A DNA stretch of 24,554 nt. It comes from a virus. Shown in pieces: positions 6,310 to 13,848 of the stretch; the first letter of the stretch is position 1, and every line of letters starts with the position of its first letter. Under the pieces are notes generated by a model, which ran no database searches, had not been told where the DNA came from, and saw only the letters and a list, made by a program, of their open reading frames with translations. Position numbers and translations under genes: made by a program. The stretch is from positions 1 through 24,554 of IMG/VR virus record IMGVR_UViG_3300047365_000366. One strand, written 5' to 3'.

Positions 6310-8973
6310 TTATTTTATAGCAGCAATATTTGCGAAAGCAACCAAACCGTGCCCGCTAGATCCAAGAGTTGCCATTGAGGTAGTAGCTTGAGATTCTTGC
6401 GTGGATGATTGTGTGGTGGGTGCTGGCACTGTAATAACAAATGGATTTTGTTGAAGTTGCTTTTCCTGCTGTTGTATCATAAAAGACTTCAGAAAAAGAT
6501 TATCACTTTTGTCTTCTACTGGATCCATTAATGCTGATAAAGGATTAATTGGAGGAGTTGTAGTTAAATCACCAAATTGCCCACTTCCAGAGTTTGCTTT
6601 CTTCAGCATATCACTATACAGTTTCATAGCACCAGATTCTGTAATATGATTGTTTTCCACAGAAAGTCCTTGCCATCCTGCCATTGATCCAGCTTTTGAT
6701 AACGAAGCAGAATCCATTGCTTTATTTGGATCAACACCAAGACTCATCAAATGAGCTAAAGCAAGTTTTTGTTGATTTTCAGGAGTATATAAAGTTGTTG
6801 TTGGATCCATTCCTGCGTCCTTCACTCTCGCCATCATTGTACCTGGATGGAATTGGAAAGCACCAGCAGCATGAGAAGAATATACTGTACCATCTGGGGA
6901 AGCATATTTAACTTTTCTACCGCCAAATCTTTCTGGCAAGAATCCTTGTCCAATAGAACTTCCATACGCCATATCATAAACTTCCTGCATTGTCATTTTT
7001 GTCAATTCAGGAACAACCTCACCACCAACTATTGTGTTATATCTATCTTTACCACCCGCTTCTGTAGCGTTAATTGCTGCCAACCATGCTTTTGCTTCTG
7101 GGGTATCACCAGCAAGTTTAGATACATCAATGTCTCCACCACCGCCAGGAGTACGATCGCGATCGTCATCTCCACCACCTCTCATCCATTTTGGTAAGAG
7201 TTTGCCAAGTGCATCTAATAGTCCTTTCCACCATGGTTTTTTATCAAAATACTCAGAGAATCCCGATGCTTGTAGTTCGGCATATTTTCTTTTGTTATTT
7301 TTTTGTGCCTCTAACATACCTTCACCAAACATAAGAAATGTTTTTCTACCTCTAGCACCTTCAAGTGGAAAAACACCTTCTTGACCAGCTTCGCCAACTA
7401 GACCAGCAACTGGTTTAGTAACAATACCACCAGAAGCAAATGGAGTCAAACTCTCTGAGTTAGAGTTGCTAGATTTATTTCCACCGGTTAAAGCATCATA
7501 AATTGCTCCACCAACTAAATCACCAGCAATACCACCAAGAATAGTGCCAACACCAGGAATTGGAACAAACGATCCTAGACCAGCACCAAGTGTAGCACCA
7601 ACTGCCTTTGCTGCTGCTCTACCAACCGATTCTCCCAAAGCAAGACTTATACCAAAATCTAATAGACCACCAACTATAGGAACTCTCTTTAATACAGGAC
7701 TCAAGAACTTCATCACTCTTGCTCCTTTAGCAAGACCCATTCCTGCTGCTTCCAAACCTTCTGCGCCAAAGCGTTTCATGGCAGCTTTTTGACCATATCT
7801 TTGAGCGTATCTCTTTGTTATATCGTTTTGTGCTGTACCAAGCGCATCACCTGGACCAGCAGTGCCAGCAAAAATTCTATTAATAGATAACTTACTACCA
7901 GTCATACCGTTGTTGCGGAAATTCATTCCACGGATACCAGGTCCCCCAGCATTAGCAGTAGATAATCCTGATGCTCTTTGTGCTCTTCTCCCAGCACGAC
8001 TCATTCTACCAAGACCACGACGGCGACCACGGCGACCACCACCAAGCATACTCAATCCAGTATCTAAAAGATTTCCCATGCCACCAAGCATGTTACCAAG
8101 AATTCCACCTTGAGGACCTTCAAAACCAGATCCTTCAGGATCTAAATCTCCACTAGACTTACGTTGCAGAGACATATTTGATTTTTCAGCAGCTGCTAAT
8201 TGCCTGGAAGCAATTTTTTCTTGTGTATTCTCTGCATTTGAAGCAATCAGCATTTGCTGTTGTAATTGACGCTCCGCAATACCAACCTGAAGTTGTCCTA
8301 AACTTTGAACACTATCAACTACTTTTACATTTATTCTTTGTACACTATCAATTGCTTGAACAGTGGTATTATTGGATCTAACAATTATTTGCCCAATTTG
8401 ATTTAAAATACCAGCAATATCTTTAATTTCAGTTGCTGTAGTATTAACACTACTAAATCCAGCAGCATTAGTTTTAGTTCCTTGGTATTTGGCAACTTCT
8501 CCACCAAGAACTTCAGGATTAATTGCTTGTGGTCCTGCTTCTAATAAGTTTTGAGCAACTCCGCCACCTGCCTGAGCAACTCCACCAAAAAAAGATGCTA
8601 ACCCACCACCATCTTCAGCAGGAGAAAAAATCTCATTTGAAACGTTATAATCAAAACCACCACGAAAACGAGATGCCTGAGATCCTGTAGGATCTCTACC
8701 AGGACCAGGATCAGATTCAAATCTACCTCTAGTCCTGGCAATTCTATCACCACCAAAACTAGATCCTAATGCTCTCTTAAAGAAATATCCTTTACCAATT
8801 CCTGCTTCTTCTAAGGATGTGCCACCATCTTCTGCTTTTTTTGAAGCAAAAGCACGCTCTTTACGAGCCATGTTTGATGAGTTTCCTATTCTATCACCAA
8901 TAGCACTAGCAATACTACCGAGAAGATTTCTCTCAGTTCTTAAATCTGTTGGGTTTAAAGATCCGTGTGCCAT
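6310..8973 (-). CDS. Tape-measure / baseplate hub protein with lambda R-type lytic transglycosylase domain
   Basis: 887 residues. The N-terminal third is polar, with predicted coiled coil (about 180-270, Gln/Ala-rich). A Gly/Arg-rich stretch (GRRGRRRGLG) follows. Residues about 425-500 are a Gly/Ala hydrophobic segment typical of tape measures. Around 515-540 is ASGGIVTKPVAGLVGEAGQE, a motif shared by many tail tape-measure proteins. Residues about 620-795 (roughly 6585-7110) resemble the lambda endolysin R fold: INATEAGG with the probable catalytic Glu, YNTIVGGE, SSHAAGAFQFHPGTM and TPENQQKLALAHL. This would cut peptidoglycan during injection. It lies directly after gp26 and its frame-shifted extension, the normal place of a tape measure, and at the T4 gp29 position. 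The start overlaps the extension stop as TAATG. It could also be called a hub protein; the lytic domain is the surest part. Confidence 0.72.
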   Translation of the reverse strand: MAHGSLNPTDLRTERNLLGSIASAIGDRIGNSSNMARKERAFASKKAEDGGTSLEEAGIGKGYFFKRALGSSFGGDRIARTRGRFESDPGPGRDPTGSQASRFRGGFDYNVSNEIFSPAEDGGGLASFFGGVAQAGGGVAQNLLEAGPQAINPEVLGGEVAKYQGTKTNAAGFSSVNTTATEIKDIAGILNQIGQIIVRSNNTTVQAIDSVQRINVKVVDSVQSLGQLQVGIAERQLQQQMLIASNAENTQEKIASRQLAAAEKSNMSLQRKSSGDLDPEGSGFEGPQGGILGNMLGGMGNLLDTGLSMLGGGRRGRRRGLGRMSRAGRRAQRASGLSTANAGGPGIRGMNFRNNGMTGSKLSINRIFAGTAGPGDALGTAQNDITKRYAQRYGQKAAMKRFGAEGLEAAGMGLAKGARVMKFLSPVLKRVPIVGGLLDFGISLALGESVGRAAAKAVGATLGAGLGSFVPIPGVGTILGGIAGDLVGGAIYDALTGGNKSSNSNSESLTPFASGGIVTKPVAGLVGEAGQEGVFPLEGARGRKTFLMFGEGMLEAQKNNKRKYAELQASGFSEYFDKKPWWKGLLDALGKLLPKWMRGGGDDDRDRTPGGGGDIDVSKLAGDTPEAKAWLAAINATEAGGKDRYNTIVGGEVVPELTKMTMQEVYDMAYGSSIGQGFLPERFGGRKVKYASPDGTVYSSHAAGAFQFHPGTMMARVKDAGMDPTTTLYTPENQQKLALAHLMSLGVDPNKAMDSASLSKAGSMAGWQGLSVENNHITESGAMKLYSDMLKKANSGSGQFGDLTTTPPINPLSALMDPVEDKSDNLFLKSFMIQQQEKQLQQNPFVITVPAPTTQSSTQESQATTSMATLGSSGHGLVAFANIAAIK

Positions 8974-9164
8974 TATCGTTGTTTAGCGGCGGCTTCGTTT
9001 TGTTGTTTAACTTGTTCTAAGTGTTGCATCAATAAAGAAACATATACTTGCCTCTCAAATGGCATCATATTTTCAACATCACTTAAACTATATTTATGAT
9101 GCTGCATCAAAGCAAAGTTAGTTTTGTAGTACCCCTCCAAAGTATTATGGAAGAGTGCTATCCG
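8973..9164 (-). CDS. -1 frame extension of gp26 (frameshift product tail, putative tail assembly chaperone T-like part)
   Basis: 63 codons open in the -1 frame immediately past the gp26 slippery site, ending TAA at 8975-8973, which shares its last A with the tape-measure ATG (TAATG). The first ATG in this frame is only at 9107 (44 residues) and has no ribosome binding site. The residues before it (ALFHNTLEGYYKTNFAL) look like real protein that only frameshifting could express. The rest, HHKYSLSDVENMMPFERQVY then VSLLMQHLEQ, is a helical segment of a type found in short tail genes of marine phages. The fused product would be about 299 residues. In lambda-type phages the GT fusion binds the tape measure; that role is inferred here. 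Alternative: an independent 44-residue gene starting at 9107. Confidence 0.72.
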   Translation of the reverse strand, partial: RIALFHNTLEGYYKTNFALMQHHKYSLSDVENMMPFERQVYVSLLMQHLEQVKQQNEAAAKQR

Positions 9165-9170
9165 AAAAAA
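9131..9170 (-). promoter_or_regulatory. -1 programmed ribosomal frameshift signal (slippery heptamer plus stem-loop)
   Basis: In the gp26 frame the codons run AGT TTT TTC GGA TAG, so 9170-9164 reads T TTT TTC, an X XXY YYZ heptamer. After a 7-base spacer (GGATAGC, 9163-9157) ACTCTTCCA (9156-9148) pairs with TGGAGGGGT (9139-9131) over nine positions (two G-U), with an 8-base loop. The gp26 stop lies in the spacer. All three parts have the usual spacing of bacterial -1 frameshift sites. Confidence 0.8.
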
Positions 9171-9871
9171 CTTGATAACCCGGAAAATACGACCTCATTC
9201 TCAACACCAGTATTTGGATTTTGTATTTTTATGGTGTGCTCTAGTTTAGGAGCAGATTCAAAGAATTTTTGAATTTTTTCAAATTGACTATTAGTAAGAT
9301 TTTCTAAAAATTCTACAAATTCTTTTTTTGAAGTAGTAGAACTATCGTAAACATCTTCACCATCAAAAAGTTGATCAATACAACCAGAAATAATATCAAT
9401 TATAGAATCAGCAGTTGGTTGTATCCCAATAATAGATCCAGTAACAAAAGTATCAAATTTTGGATATTTCATCACAATTCCCATATCATCAGATAACATA
9501 ATTTTATTAGAATGCCCTTCTGGTTTTTGAACTCGAACTTCTAACAAATTAAGATTATAACGAACTTTTGTAGATCCATCATCTTGACATGTAATTGACA
9601 ATTCTACAATTTCACCAATCGACACAGCACGAATTTGGAGAAAAATGTATTCTAAATCAAAAATTGCTAAATCATCTAGTTTTACACGAGATTGAATACA
9701 ACCTTTTAATAATTGTTTTACTGCATTTTCAATATGTTTCTCGTCTTCTGATTCCAACGCTAGTAAAAGTAATTTTTCTTCTTTTACTACAAATGGGCGA
9801 TATTTGATTTTTTTGCCATTAGACGGAATTTCCAACTCATAGGTTGGAAGCACAACTTGTGGTAATGCCAT
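9158..9871 (-). CDS. gp26: gp26-like baseplate hub subunit / tail assembly chaperone
   Basis: 237 residues (T4 gp26 has 208). The N-terminus MALPQVVLPTYELEIPSNGK, then KIKYRPFVVKEEKLLLLALE and a stretch on KQLLKGCI, is the hallmark of the T4 gp26 family (T4 baseplate protein family). Helical and acidic in the C-terminal third, ending GLSSFFG. It is the first gene downstream of a CACTAAATA late-type promoter. The last codons contain a -1 frameshift site that joins it to a 63-codon extension preceding the tape-measure gene, the arrangement of lambda G and GT. That suggests gp26 is a tail assembly chaperone rather than a stoichiometric hub part; T4 gp26 and gp51 are described as hub assembly factors, which fits. 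Family assignment is firm, the chaperone reading is inference. Confidence 0.85.
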   Translation of the reverse strand: MALPQVVLPTYELEIPSNGKKIKYRPFVVKEEKLLLLALESEDEKHIENAVKQLLKGCIQSRVKLDDLAIFDLEYIFLQIRAVSIGEIVELSITCQDDGSTKVRYNLNLLEVRVQKPEGHSNKIMLSDDMGIVMKYPKFDTFVTGSIIGIQPTADSIIDIISGCIDQLFDGEDVYDSSTTSKKEFVEFLENLTNSQFEKIQKFFESAPKLEHTIKIQNPNTGVENEVVFSGLSSFFG

Positions 9872-9895
9872 TATGTTCAGATCATATCATATTAA

Positions 9896-9904
9896 TATTT
9901 AGTG
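9896..9904 (-). promoter_or_regulatory. Late-type promoter motif CACTAAATA upstream of gp26
   Basis: Minus strand CACTAAATA, 24 bases before the gp26 start codon, identical to the 9-mers at 4899-4907 and 10599-10607. Spacing suits a T4-like late promoter read with the phage sigma factor gp55 and coactivator gp33. Confidence 0.6.
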
Positions 9905-9905
9905 C

Positions 9906-9972
9906 GACTTTTTTAAGCAAAAATGAGCAGGAAAAATTTTCCCACTTTCATGGAATTGAAAAATTAATTTTG
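9906..9972 (+). repeat. Copy B of a dispersed about 67-bp AT-rich element
   Basis: Begins GACTTTTTT, continues AAGCAAAAATGAGCAGG, then AAAAATTTTCCCA and TTGAAAAA to TTTTG. It aligns almost gaplessly with copy A (13597-13664). Both copies lie at the 3' end of a minus-strand gene and, read on the minus strand, contain GGGAAAATTTTTC followed by T-rich sequence, so a transcription-end or mRNA 3'-end role is possible. Confidence 0.6.
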
Positions 9973-10599
9973 CTATGCTGCACCACCATTAAAAATTTTA
10001 ACTGCTTGTTCCAATGGTTTTCCTGTTACTCCAGTAATATCTCTATCGATAGTATAGTGTCTCTGATATTTAAACTGAGCAGTAACCTTAGTAATTTGAG
10101 AAGATCCAAACTGAAGTGGAACAGCATCTATGGCATATGGATATGCCTTCTCCATGACATATGTGATTGGTTTTCTTTGTGTTGGCGAATCAGGACCAGT
10201 TTCAGATTTTGTAATTTTTATAGTGCCAGCATATTCATTTCTATATTTTACTCTAACAGTTCTATTTTCTGATGTGCCAGTCTCATCAAACATAGAATTA
10301 TACCATTGGTTCAAATATTTTAACATAGAAAGATCAGCATCTAGCATGAATCCCAATTGAAGTTCTGTAAATACTTTAGTGTGTGGGTAATCTATATTGC
10401 CGAGTCCGGTGTAAAGACCGTTAATAGTTCCAGTTGCCGTATTAATATTTGGTAATTGTGCTTCGTCACAAAAGTACTCAATTCCTTCAGATATACCAGG
10501 ATAACTAACTGGAACATTCTCAAAGGCGACAACAAAATTATTCGAGTATGACATTCCGCCTCTAGCGGATATAGCAGACATAAATCTATTGATTGACAC
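9973..10599 (-). CDS. Tail tube-like / baseplate tube initiator protein (gp19/gp54-like)
   Basis: 208 residues from a GTG at 10599; ATG six codons later (10581) is the alternative but has no better ribosome site. The sequence (SNNFVVAFENVP, EYFCDEAQLPNINTATGTIN, PHTKVFTELQLGFMLDADLS, then LKYLNQWYNSMF and RTVRVKYRNEYAGTIKI) has the layout of the T4 gp19 tail tube family: a beta-sandwich with a conserved LP then P-H-T-K loop and a long helix LxYLxxWYNxMF. T4 gp19 has 163 residues and gp54 320, so it fits between; the baseplate tube initiator role fits its place near gp48, which is divergent. It has its own CATAAATA late-type motif overlapping the gp4 start. Confidence 0.68.
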   Translation of the reverse strand: MSINRFMSAISARGGMSYSNNFVVAFENVPVSYPGISEGIEYFCDEAQLPNINTATGTINGLYTGLGNIDYPHTKVFTELQLGFMLDADLSMLKYLNQWYNSMFDETGTSENRTVRVKYRNEYAGTIKITKSETGPDSPTQRKPITYVMEKAYPYAIDAVPLQFGSSQITKVTAQFKYQRHYTIDRDITGVTGKPLEQAVKIFNGGAA

Positions 10600-10607
10600 A
10601 CTAAATA
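10599..10607 (+). promoter_or_regulatory. Late-type promoter CACTAAATA for the gp4 operon
   Basis: Plus strand CACTAAATA, ending 23 bases before the gp4 ATG, the third copy of the 9-mer. Its first base is also the first base of the divergent gene's GTG codon on the other strand. Confidence 0.6.
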
Positions 10608-10625
10608 CCTATGTTGATCCTTCTA

Positions 10626-10633
10626 TATTTATG
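10626..10633 (-). promoter_or_regulatory. Late-type promoter CATAAATA for the tube-like gene
   Basis: Minus strand CATAAATA, an NATAAATA match, 26 bases upstream of the GTG at 10599. Its bases on the other strand contain the ATG of gp4 (10631-10633), so the two operons share one compact promoter block. Confidence 0.55.
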
Positions 10634-11062
10634 GCATACTCTGGATTTTACAAACCTAAAAATCCTACTAAGTATCGTGGCAATCCAACAAACATTGTTT
10701 ATAGATCACTTTGGGAACGTAAGTTCATGGTGTTCTGTGATAGTAATCCCTCAATAATCGAATGGGGTAGCGAAGAGATAATTATTCCCTATCGCGCACC
10801 TGATGGTAAAGTAAGACGATATTTCCCTGACTTTTACATTAAAGTAAAAGAAAAGAGTGGCAAACTTACCAAGTATATTATTGAAATCAAACCCAAAAAA
10901 CAAACTCAACCACCGAATGAGAAAAACAAAAAAACTGCTGCCTATCGTAATGCCGCACTGACTTATGTAAAGAACCAAACTAAATGGTCCGCTGCGAGAG
11001 AGTATTGTGAAGACAGGCAGATGAACTTCTTAATACTAACCGAAGATCACTTAGGAGTCTAA
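10631..11062 (+). CDS. gp4: gp4-like head completion protein
   Basis: 143 residues from ATG at 10631; an upstream TTG would add 14 codons but crosses the divergent promoter. The sequence (NPTNIVYRSLWERKFMVF, NPSIIEWGSEEIIIPYRAPD, YFPDFYIKV, YIIEIKPKKQ) shows the RSxxE...W..E..IPY....YFPDF......EIKP pattern of TnsA-like PD-(D/E)XK nucleases, which T4 gp4 (gp50/65) belongs to. In T4 it completes the head after DNA packaging and before tail joining. First gene of the plus operon, one base upstream of the next gene. Assignment is strong from motif and position. Confidence 0.85.
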   Translation: MAYSGFYKPKNPTKYRGNPTNIVYRSLWERKFMVFCDSNPSIIEWGSEEIIIPYRAPDGKVRRYFPDFYIKVKEKSGKLTKYIIEIKPKKQTQPPNEKNKKTAAYRNAALTYVKNQTKWSAAREYCEDRQMNFLILTEDHLGV

Positions 11063-11063
11063 A

Positions 11064-11753
11064 ATGGCAACCGGATTTGCGTCAGTCCAACGTAATATTA
11101 CAAACAAGGACCCTGGATACAAAACATTATTTGAACGAGTATCTAATTCCACAGGAGGAGAAAAGAAATCTCTTTCTTGGTACAGATCTGCAGTAAAAGC
11201 AGAAGCAAGTAAATACAAAAAAAATTTTAACAAGTACATCTTGGATGAACGTAAAGATCGTGCTGGTGCTGTCAAAGAACAAGACAAGAATGAACTGCGT
11301 AGATATACAGTAGCAGGTCATCTTTATATGTTTGAGTATAAGGCAAAGATGAAGTACCTGCCTTACTATGATAGATTTCCTTTAGTGTATTGTTTTAAAG
11401 CACCAGGAAAGCATGAGTTTTGGGGTGCTAACTTACACTACCTCTCCCCAAAGAAAAGATTGATCGTTACAAAGAAATTGATGCAAGGTAGAGTTGACAT
11501 ACCCAAGATATGTTTCCATAAATATCTCAGTAGTAATGTAGATGGATTATATCTTGACCTTGCTGCAGATGAATGGGACACTGCTATTCTTTTGCCGACC
11601 GAGGATTATGTGAAAAATGTTAACGGAAGAGATTTCCCTATCGATAAAAAAATCGTATGGGAAGAGACCGATGACAAATTCTACGATAAAATCTCAGGTC
11701 AAAGAATGATTAGAGGATACGGAACTAAACAGTCTAAGGAGATGTCTAAGTAA
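11064..11753 (+). CDS. Probable gp2-like DNA end protector / structural protein
   Basis: 229 residues. The middle has the conserved block YTVAGHLYMFEYKAK, LPYYDRFPLVYCF, WGANLHYLSPKKRL, DIPKICFHKYLSSNVDGLYL, then DEWDTAILLPTEDYV, well known to me from many T4-like marine phages but without a firm name. In T4, gene 2 (DNA end protector) lies beside gene 4, and this gene follows gp4 after one base, so gp2 is the likeliest identity. N-terminal 70 residues are Lys-rich. It overlaps the next start codon by one base (TAATG), which couples it to gp48. Confidence 0.5.
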   Translation: MATGFASVQRNITNKDPGYKTLFERVSNSTGGEKKSLSWYRSAVKAEASKYKKNFNKYILDERKDRAGAVKEQDKNELRRYTVAGHLYMFEYKAKMKYLPYYDRFPLVYCFKAPGKHEFWGANLHYLSPKKRLIVTKKLMQGRVDIPKICFHKYLSSNVDGLYLDLAADEWDTAILLPTEDYVKNVNGRDFPIDKKIVWEETDDKFYDKISGQRMIRGYGTKQSKEMSK

Positions 11754-12967
11754 TGGCAGAAGAACAATCACCATCAGCACAACCTACACAAAACCCCTTA
11801 GCATATAATCCTGGAGACTATTTTATATCTGGGGGTAAAACATATGTTTATAAAACCGATGATTTTAATTTTGGTACTGGACAATTAAATTATACTTGGC
11901 AAGAGCAACCATTTTCCTTTAAACCAGAAGGAGGAAAACAGCTTGTCGCGCCACCAACCGGACTTATTGCTGCCGCGACAGGATATGACTTTCAAACACA
12001 AGCAGAAAATGAGATAGGAGACCTAGGCAACAAAGTTAATATACGATCATTTGCACCTGTATCTAGACCTCCAGAAGGAGCAGGAACTCTTCGTTATCCT
12101 TTACCAGGAGAAGGTGAAGGTGGAATATCACAAGATGGCGACTACGTATTATTTCAATTTTACGATTATGCGCCACCGTTTAGAGATAGAGATGGTATCG
12201 GTAGTGGGATTGATTATAACCAAGCAGGAGAATATACTGCCGCAGCAGGATATAAACCAATCATGCTTTATATGCCAGAAGATATTTCATCCGGATTTAA
12301 AGCAAATTGGGATGGCAAAAACATGAGTAACCTAGCTACCGATTCTTTACGTGCTGCAGGTCGTACCGGTACATTAAATAAACTTGGCGGAGCTCTAGAG
12401 GGTGCCGGTAATTTGGTTGATAAAGCTGGAGCACTAGCGGGTGCTGCAGCAATTCAAGCTGCTACATCAAAAATAGCAGGCGACTCTCTATCGTATGATG
12501 ATATTTTTGGTGGTATATCTGGAGCAATCTTAAACCCAAATACAGAACTATTGTATGGTGGTACTCAACTGAGAAACATTCAATTAAGTTTTAAATTAGT
12601 TCCAAGACATCAAAAAGAATCTGTAGAAGTAAGTAAAATTATAACACAATTTAACAAAACATTACTTCCATCAAAGAGTCCAGGAAACGGTGTATTTAAA
12701 ATCAATAATAAGGGCACACAACTAGGGTTTATTGGAGTTCCAAAACTAGTAAAAGTTTCATTTATGAAGGGATCAGGAGAGAATACTAGATTACCAAGAT
12801 TTAAAATGTGTGCTCTAACATCATCTGATATAAACTATACTCCAGATGGAACTTATGCTACATATCTTGACGGACAACCAGTAGCAGTTGGTTTACAATT
12901 AAGTTTTCAAGAAACAAAAATTGTATTTTCAGAAGAAATTGCAAACGACTCAGAGTCAATAAGGTAA
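11753..12967 (+). CDS. gp48: gp48-like baseplate tail tube cap
   Basis: 404 residues (T4 gp48: 364). The N-terminus is Pro/Gly-rich and low in pattern. The conserved parts are the middle and end: YKPIMLYMPEDISSGF, an Ala/Gly-rich helical stretch (about 225-250), NPNTELLYGGTQLRNIQLSF, KLVPRHQKESVEV, LGFIGVPKLVKVSFM, and PVAVGLQLSFQETKIV. These are the typical blocks of gp48 and related tube-cap proteins, where NPxxELLYxG...R.F.L.FKL.PR is the core. It caps the baseplate and starts tube polymerisation on the hub. It lies between the gp2-like gene and gp53, overlapping the first by one base. Confidence 0.85.
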   Translation: MAEEQSPSAQPTQNPLAYNPGDYFISGGKTYVYKTDDFNFGTGQLNYTWQEQPFSFKPEGGKQLVAPPTGLIAAATGYDFQTQAENEIGDLGNKVNIRSFAPVSRPPEGAGTLRYPLPGEGEGGISQDGDYVLFQFYDYAPPFRDRDGIGSGIDYNQAGEYTAAAGYKPIMLYMPEDISSGFKANWDGKNMSNLATDSLRAAGRTGTLNKLGGALEGAGNLVDKAGALAGAAAIQAATSKIAGDSLSYDDIFGGISGAILNPNTELLYGGTQLRNIQLSFKLVPRHQKESVEVSKIITQFNKTLLPSKSPGNGVFKINNKGTQLGFIGVPKLVKVSFMKGSGENTRLPRFKMCALTSSDINYTPDGTYATYLDGQPVAVGLQLSFQETKIVFSEEIANDSESIR

Positions 12968-12968
12968 A

Positions 12969-13598
12969 ATGTATTTTTCACTCATTCCAAACATCTCATA
13001 CGATGAGAAACCAATTAGTTATCCATTTTCAAATTCTGATTTTGTAACTGCTAAAAATTTCTTTCGCAGATATAGAATTAACGATGATGTATTTTCGTAT
13101 GCTGTTATTTTTCAAAAGTATTCAATTGAAGACGGCGAACGTCCAGATACATTAGCAGATAAAGCATACGGAGATCCATTCTATGATTGGATTATTGTTT
13201 TAACAAATAATATGGTCAACGTCAAATATGATTGGCCAATGACAAACTACGAGATGTATAAGGTTCTAGAAAAAGAATACGATGATCCGTATGGAACTAT
13301 TCACCATTATGAAACAGACGAGATTGGACCATACAAAAAGGGTCAACGTGTTGATGAGACATTTTACAACGAGACGCACAAACTAAACATTGACGGTGCT
13401 ATCACAACAAAAAACGGCAACGAGATTTGTGGTCCCGTCACCGTTGCTGAGTGGTATAATAATGAGAATGAAAAGAAGAGAGAAATCTTTTTACTGAAAC
13501 CTGCATATCTAGAATCATTTATTAATGATTTCAGAAGACAAAATTTATACAAAAAAGACGCTAACTTTATTAGTCAGCGTCTAAAGAAAACTGGTTGA
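12969..13598 (+). CDS. gp53: gp53-like baseplate wedge subunit
   Basis: 209 residues (T4 gp53: 196). Contains YFSLIPNISYDEKPISYPF, FFRRYRI, GERPDTLADKAYGDPFYDW, IIVLTNNMVNVKYDWP and NYEMYKVLEKEYDD, the defining core of the gp53 family (LADKxYGDPxYdW). gp53 is a wedge protein of the inner baseplate. The start has AAGG six bases upstream, inside the end of gp48. It ends the plus-strand operon and is convergent with the minus-strand gene at 13639. Confidence 0.9.
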   Translation: MYFSLIPNISYDEKPISYPFSNSDFVTAKNFFRRYRINDDVFSYAVIFQKYSIEDGERPDTLADKAYGDPFYDWIIVLTNNMVNVKYDWPMTNYEMYKVLEKEYDDPYGTIHHYETDEIGPYKKGQRVDETFYNETHKLNIDGAITTKNGNEICGPVTVAEWYNNENEKKREIFLLKPAYLESFINDFRRQNLYKKDANFISQRLKKTG

Positions 13599-13664
13599 CT
13601 TTTTCGGGCAAAAAAATGCTAGAAAAATTTTCCCAGTTTTATCGTTTTGAAAAACCCATTTTGT
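13597..13664 (+). repeat. Copy A of the dispersed about 67-bp AT-rich element between convergent genes
   Basis: Starts within the gp53 stop codon (TGA then CTTTTTCGGGCAAAAAAATG), continues to AAAAATTTTCCCA and TTGAAAAA, and overlaps the last codons of the minus-strand gene at 13639. Aligned with copy B it differs at only scattered positions. GGG...CCC (13606-13634) with A/T runs between could fold on both strands and end convergent transcription. Confidence 0.6.
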
Positions 13665-13848
13665 AGCAACTAGGTTTTGCTAGTTGTGGGTCTTTTTTTA
13701 ATGCTCTAAACACATGACCGTGAACGTCTGCTTCATAAGTAAGGTGTGCTTTGGTATGCACGAACTGAATCACAAATAACATTCCAACAAACGTAAGGTT
13801 TAGATAAGTCACTGGATGATTCAGTCCTTTCCAAAGAAACTTAATCAC
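13639..13848 (-). CDS. Small membrane protein of unknown function
   Basis: 69 residues from a GTG at 13848 that overlaps the gp32 stop as GTGA. One hydrophobic segment (about 13-30: TYLNLTFVGMLFVIQFV) should span a membrane once, with a short N-terminus and a positively charged C-terminal half (VFRALKKDPQ, KMGFSKR). Position directly behind gp32 suggests co-expression with it. Not recognised; could be an envelope or holin-like accessory protein, but no evidence for a role. Confidence 0.6.
   Translation of the reverse strand: MIKFLWKGLNHPVTYLNLTFVGMLFVIQFVHTKAHLTYEADVHGHVFRALKKDPQLAKPSCYKMGFSKR

Noticed and set aside
9091-9098. CATAAATA within the gp26 extension as a tape-measure promoter
   Set aside because: It lies 118 bases before the tape-measure start in coding sequence; possible, but a short motif in AT-rich DNA can occur by chance.
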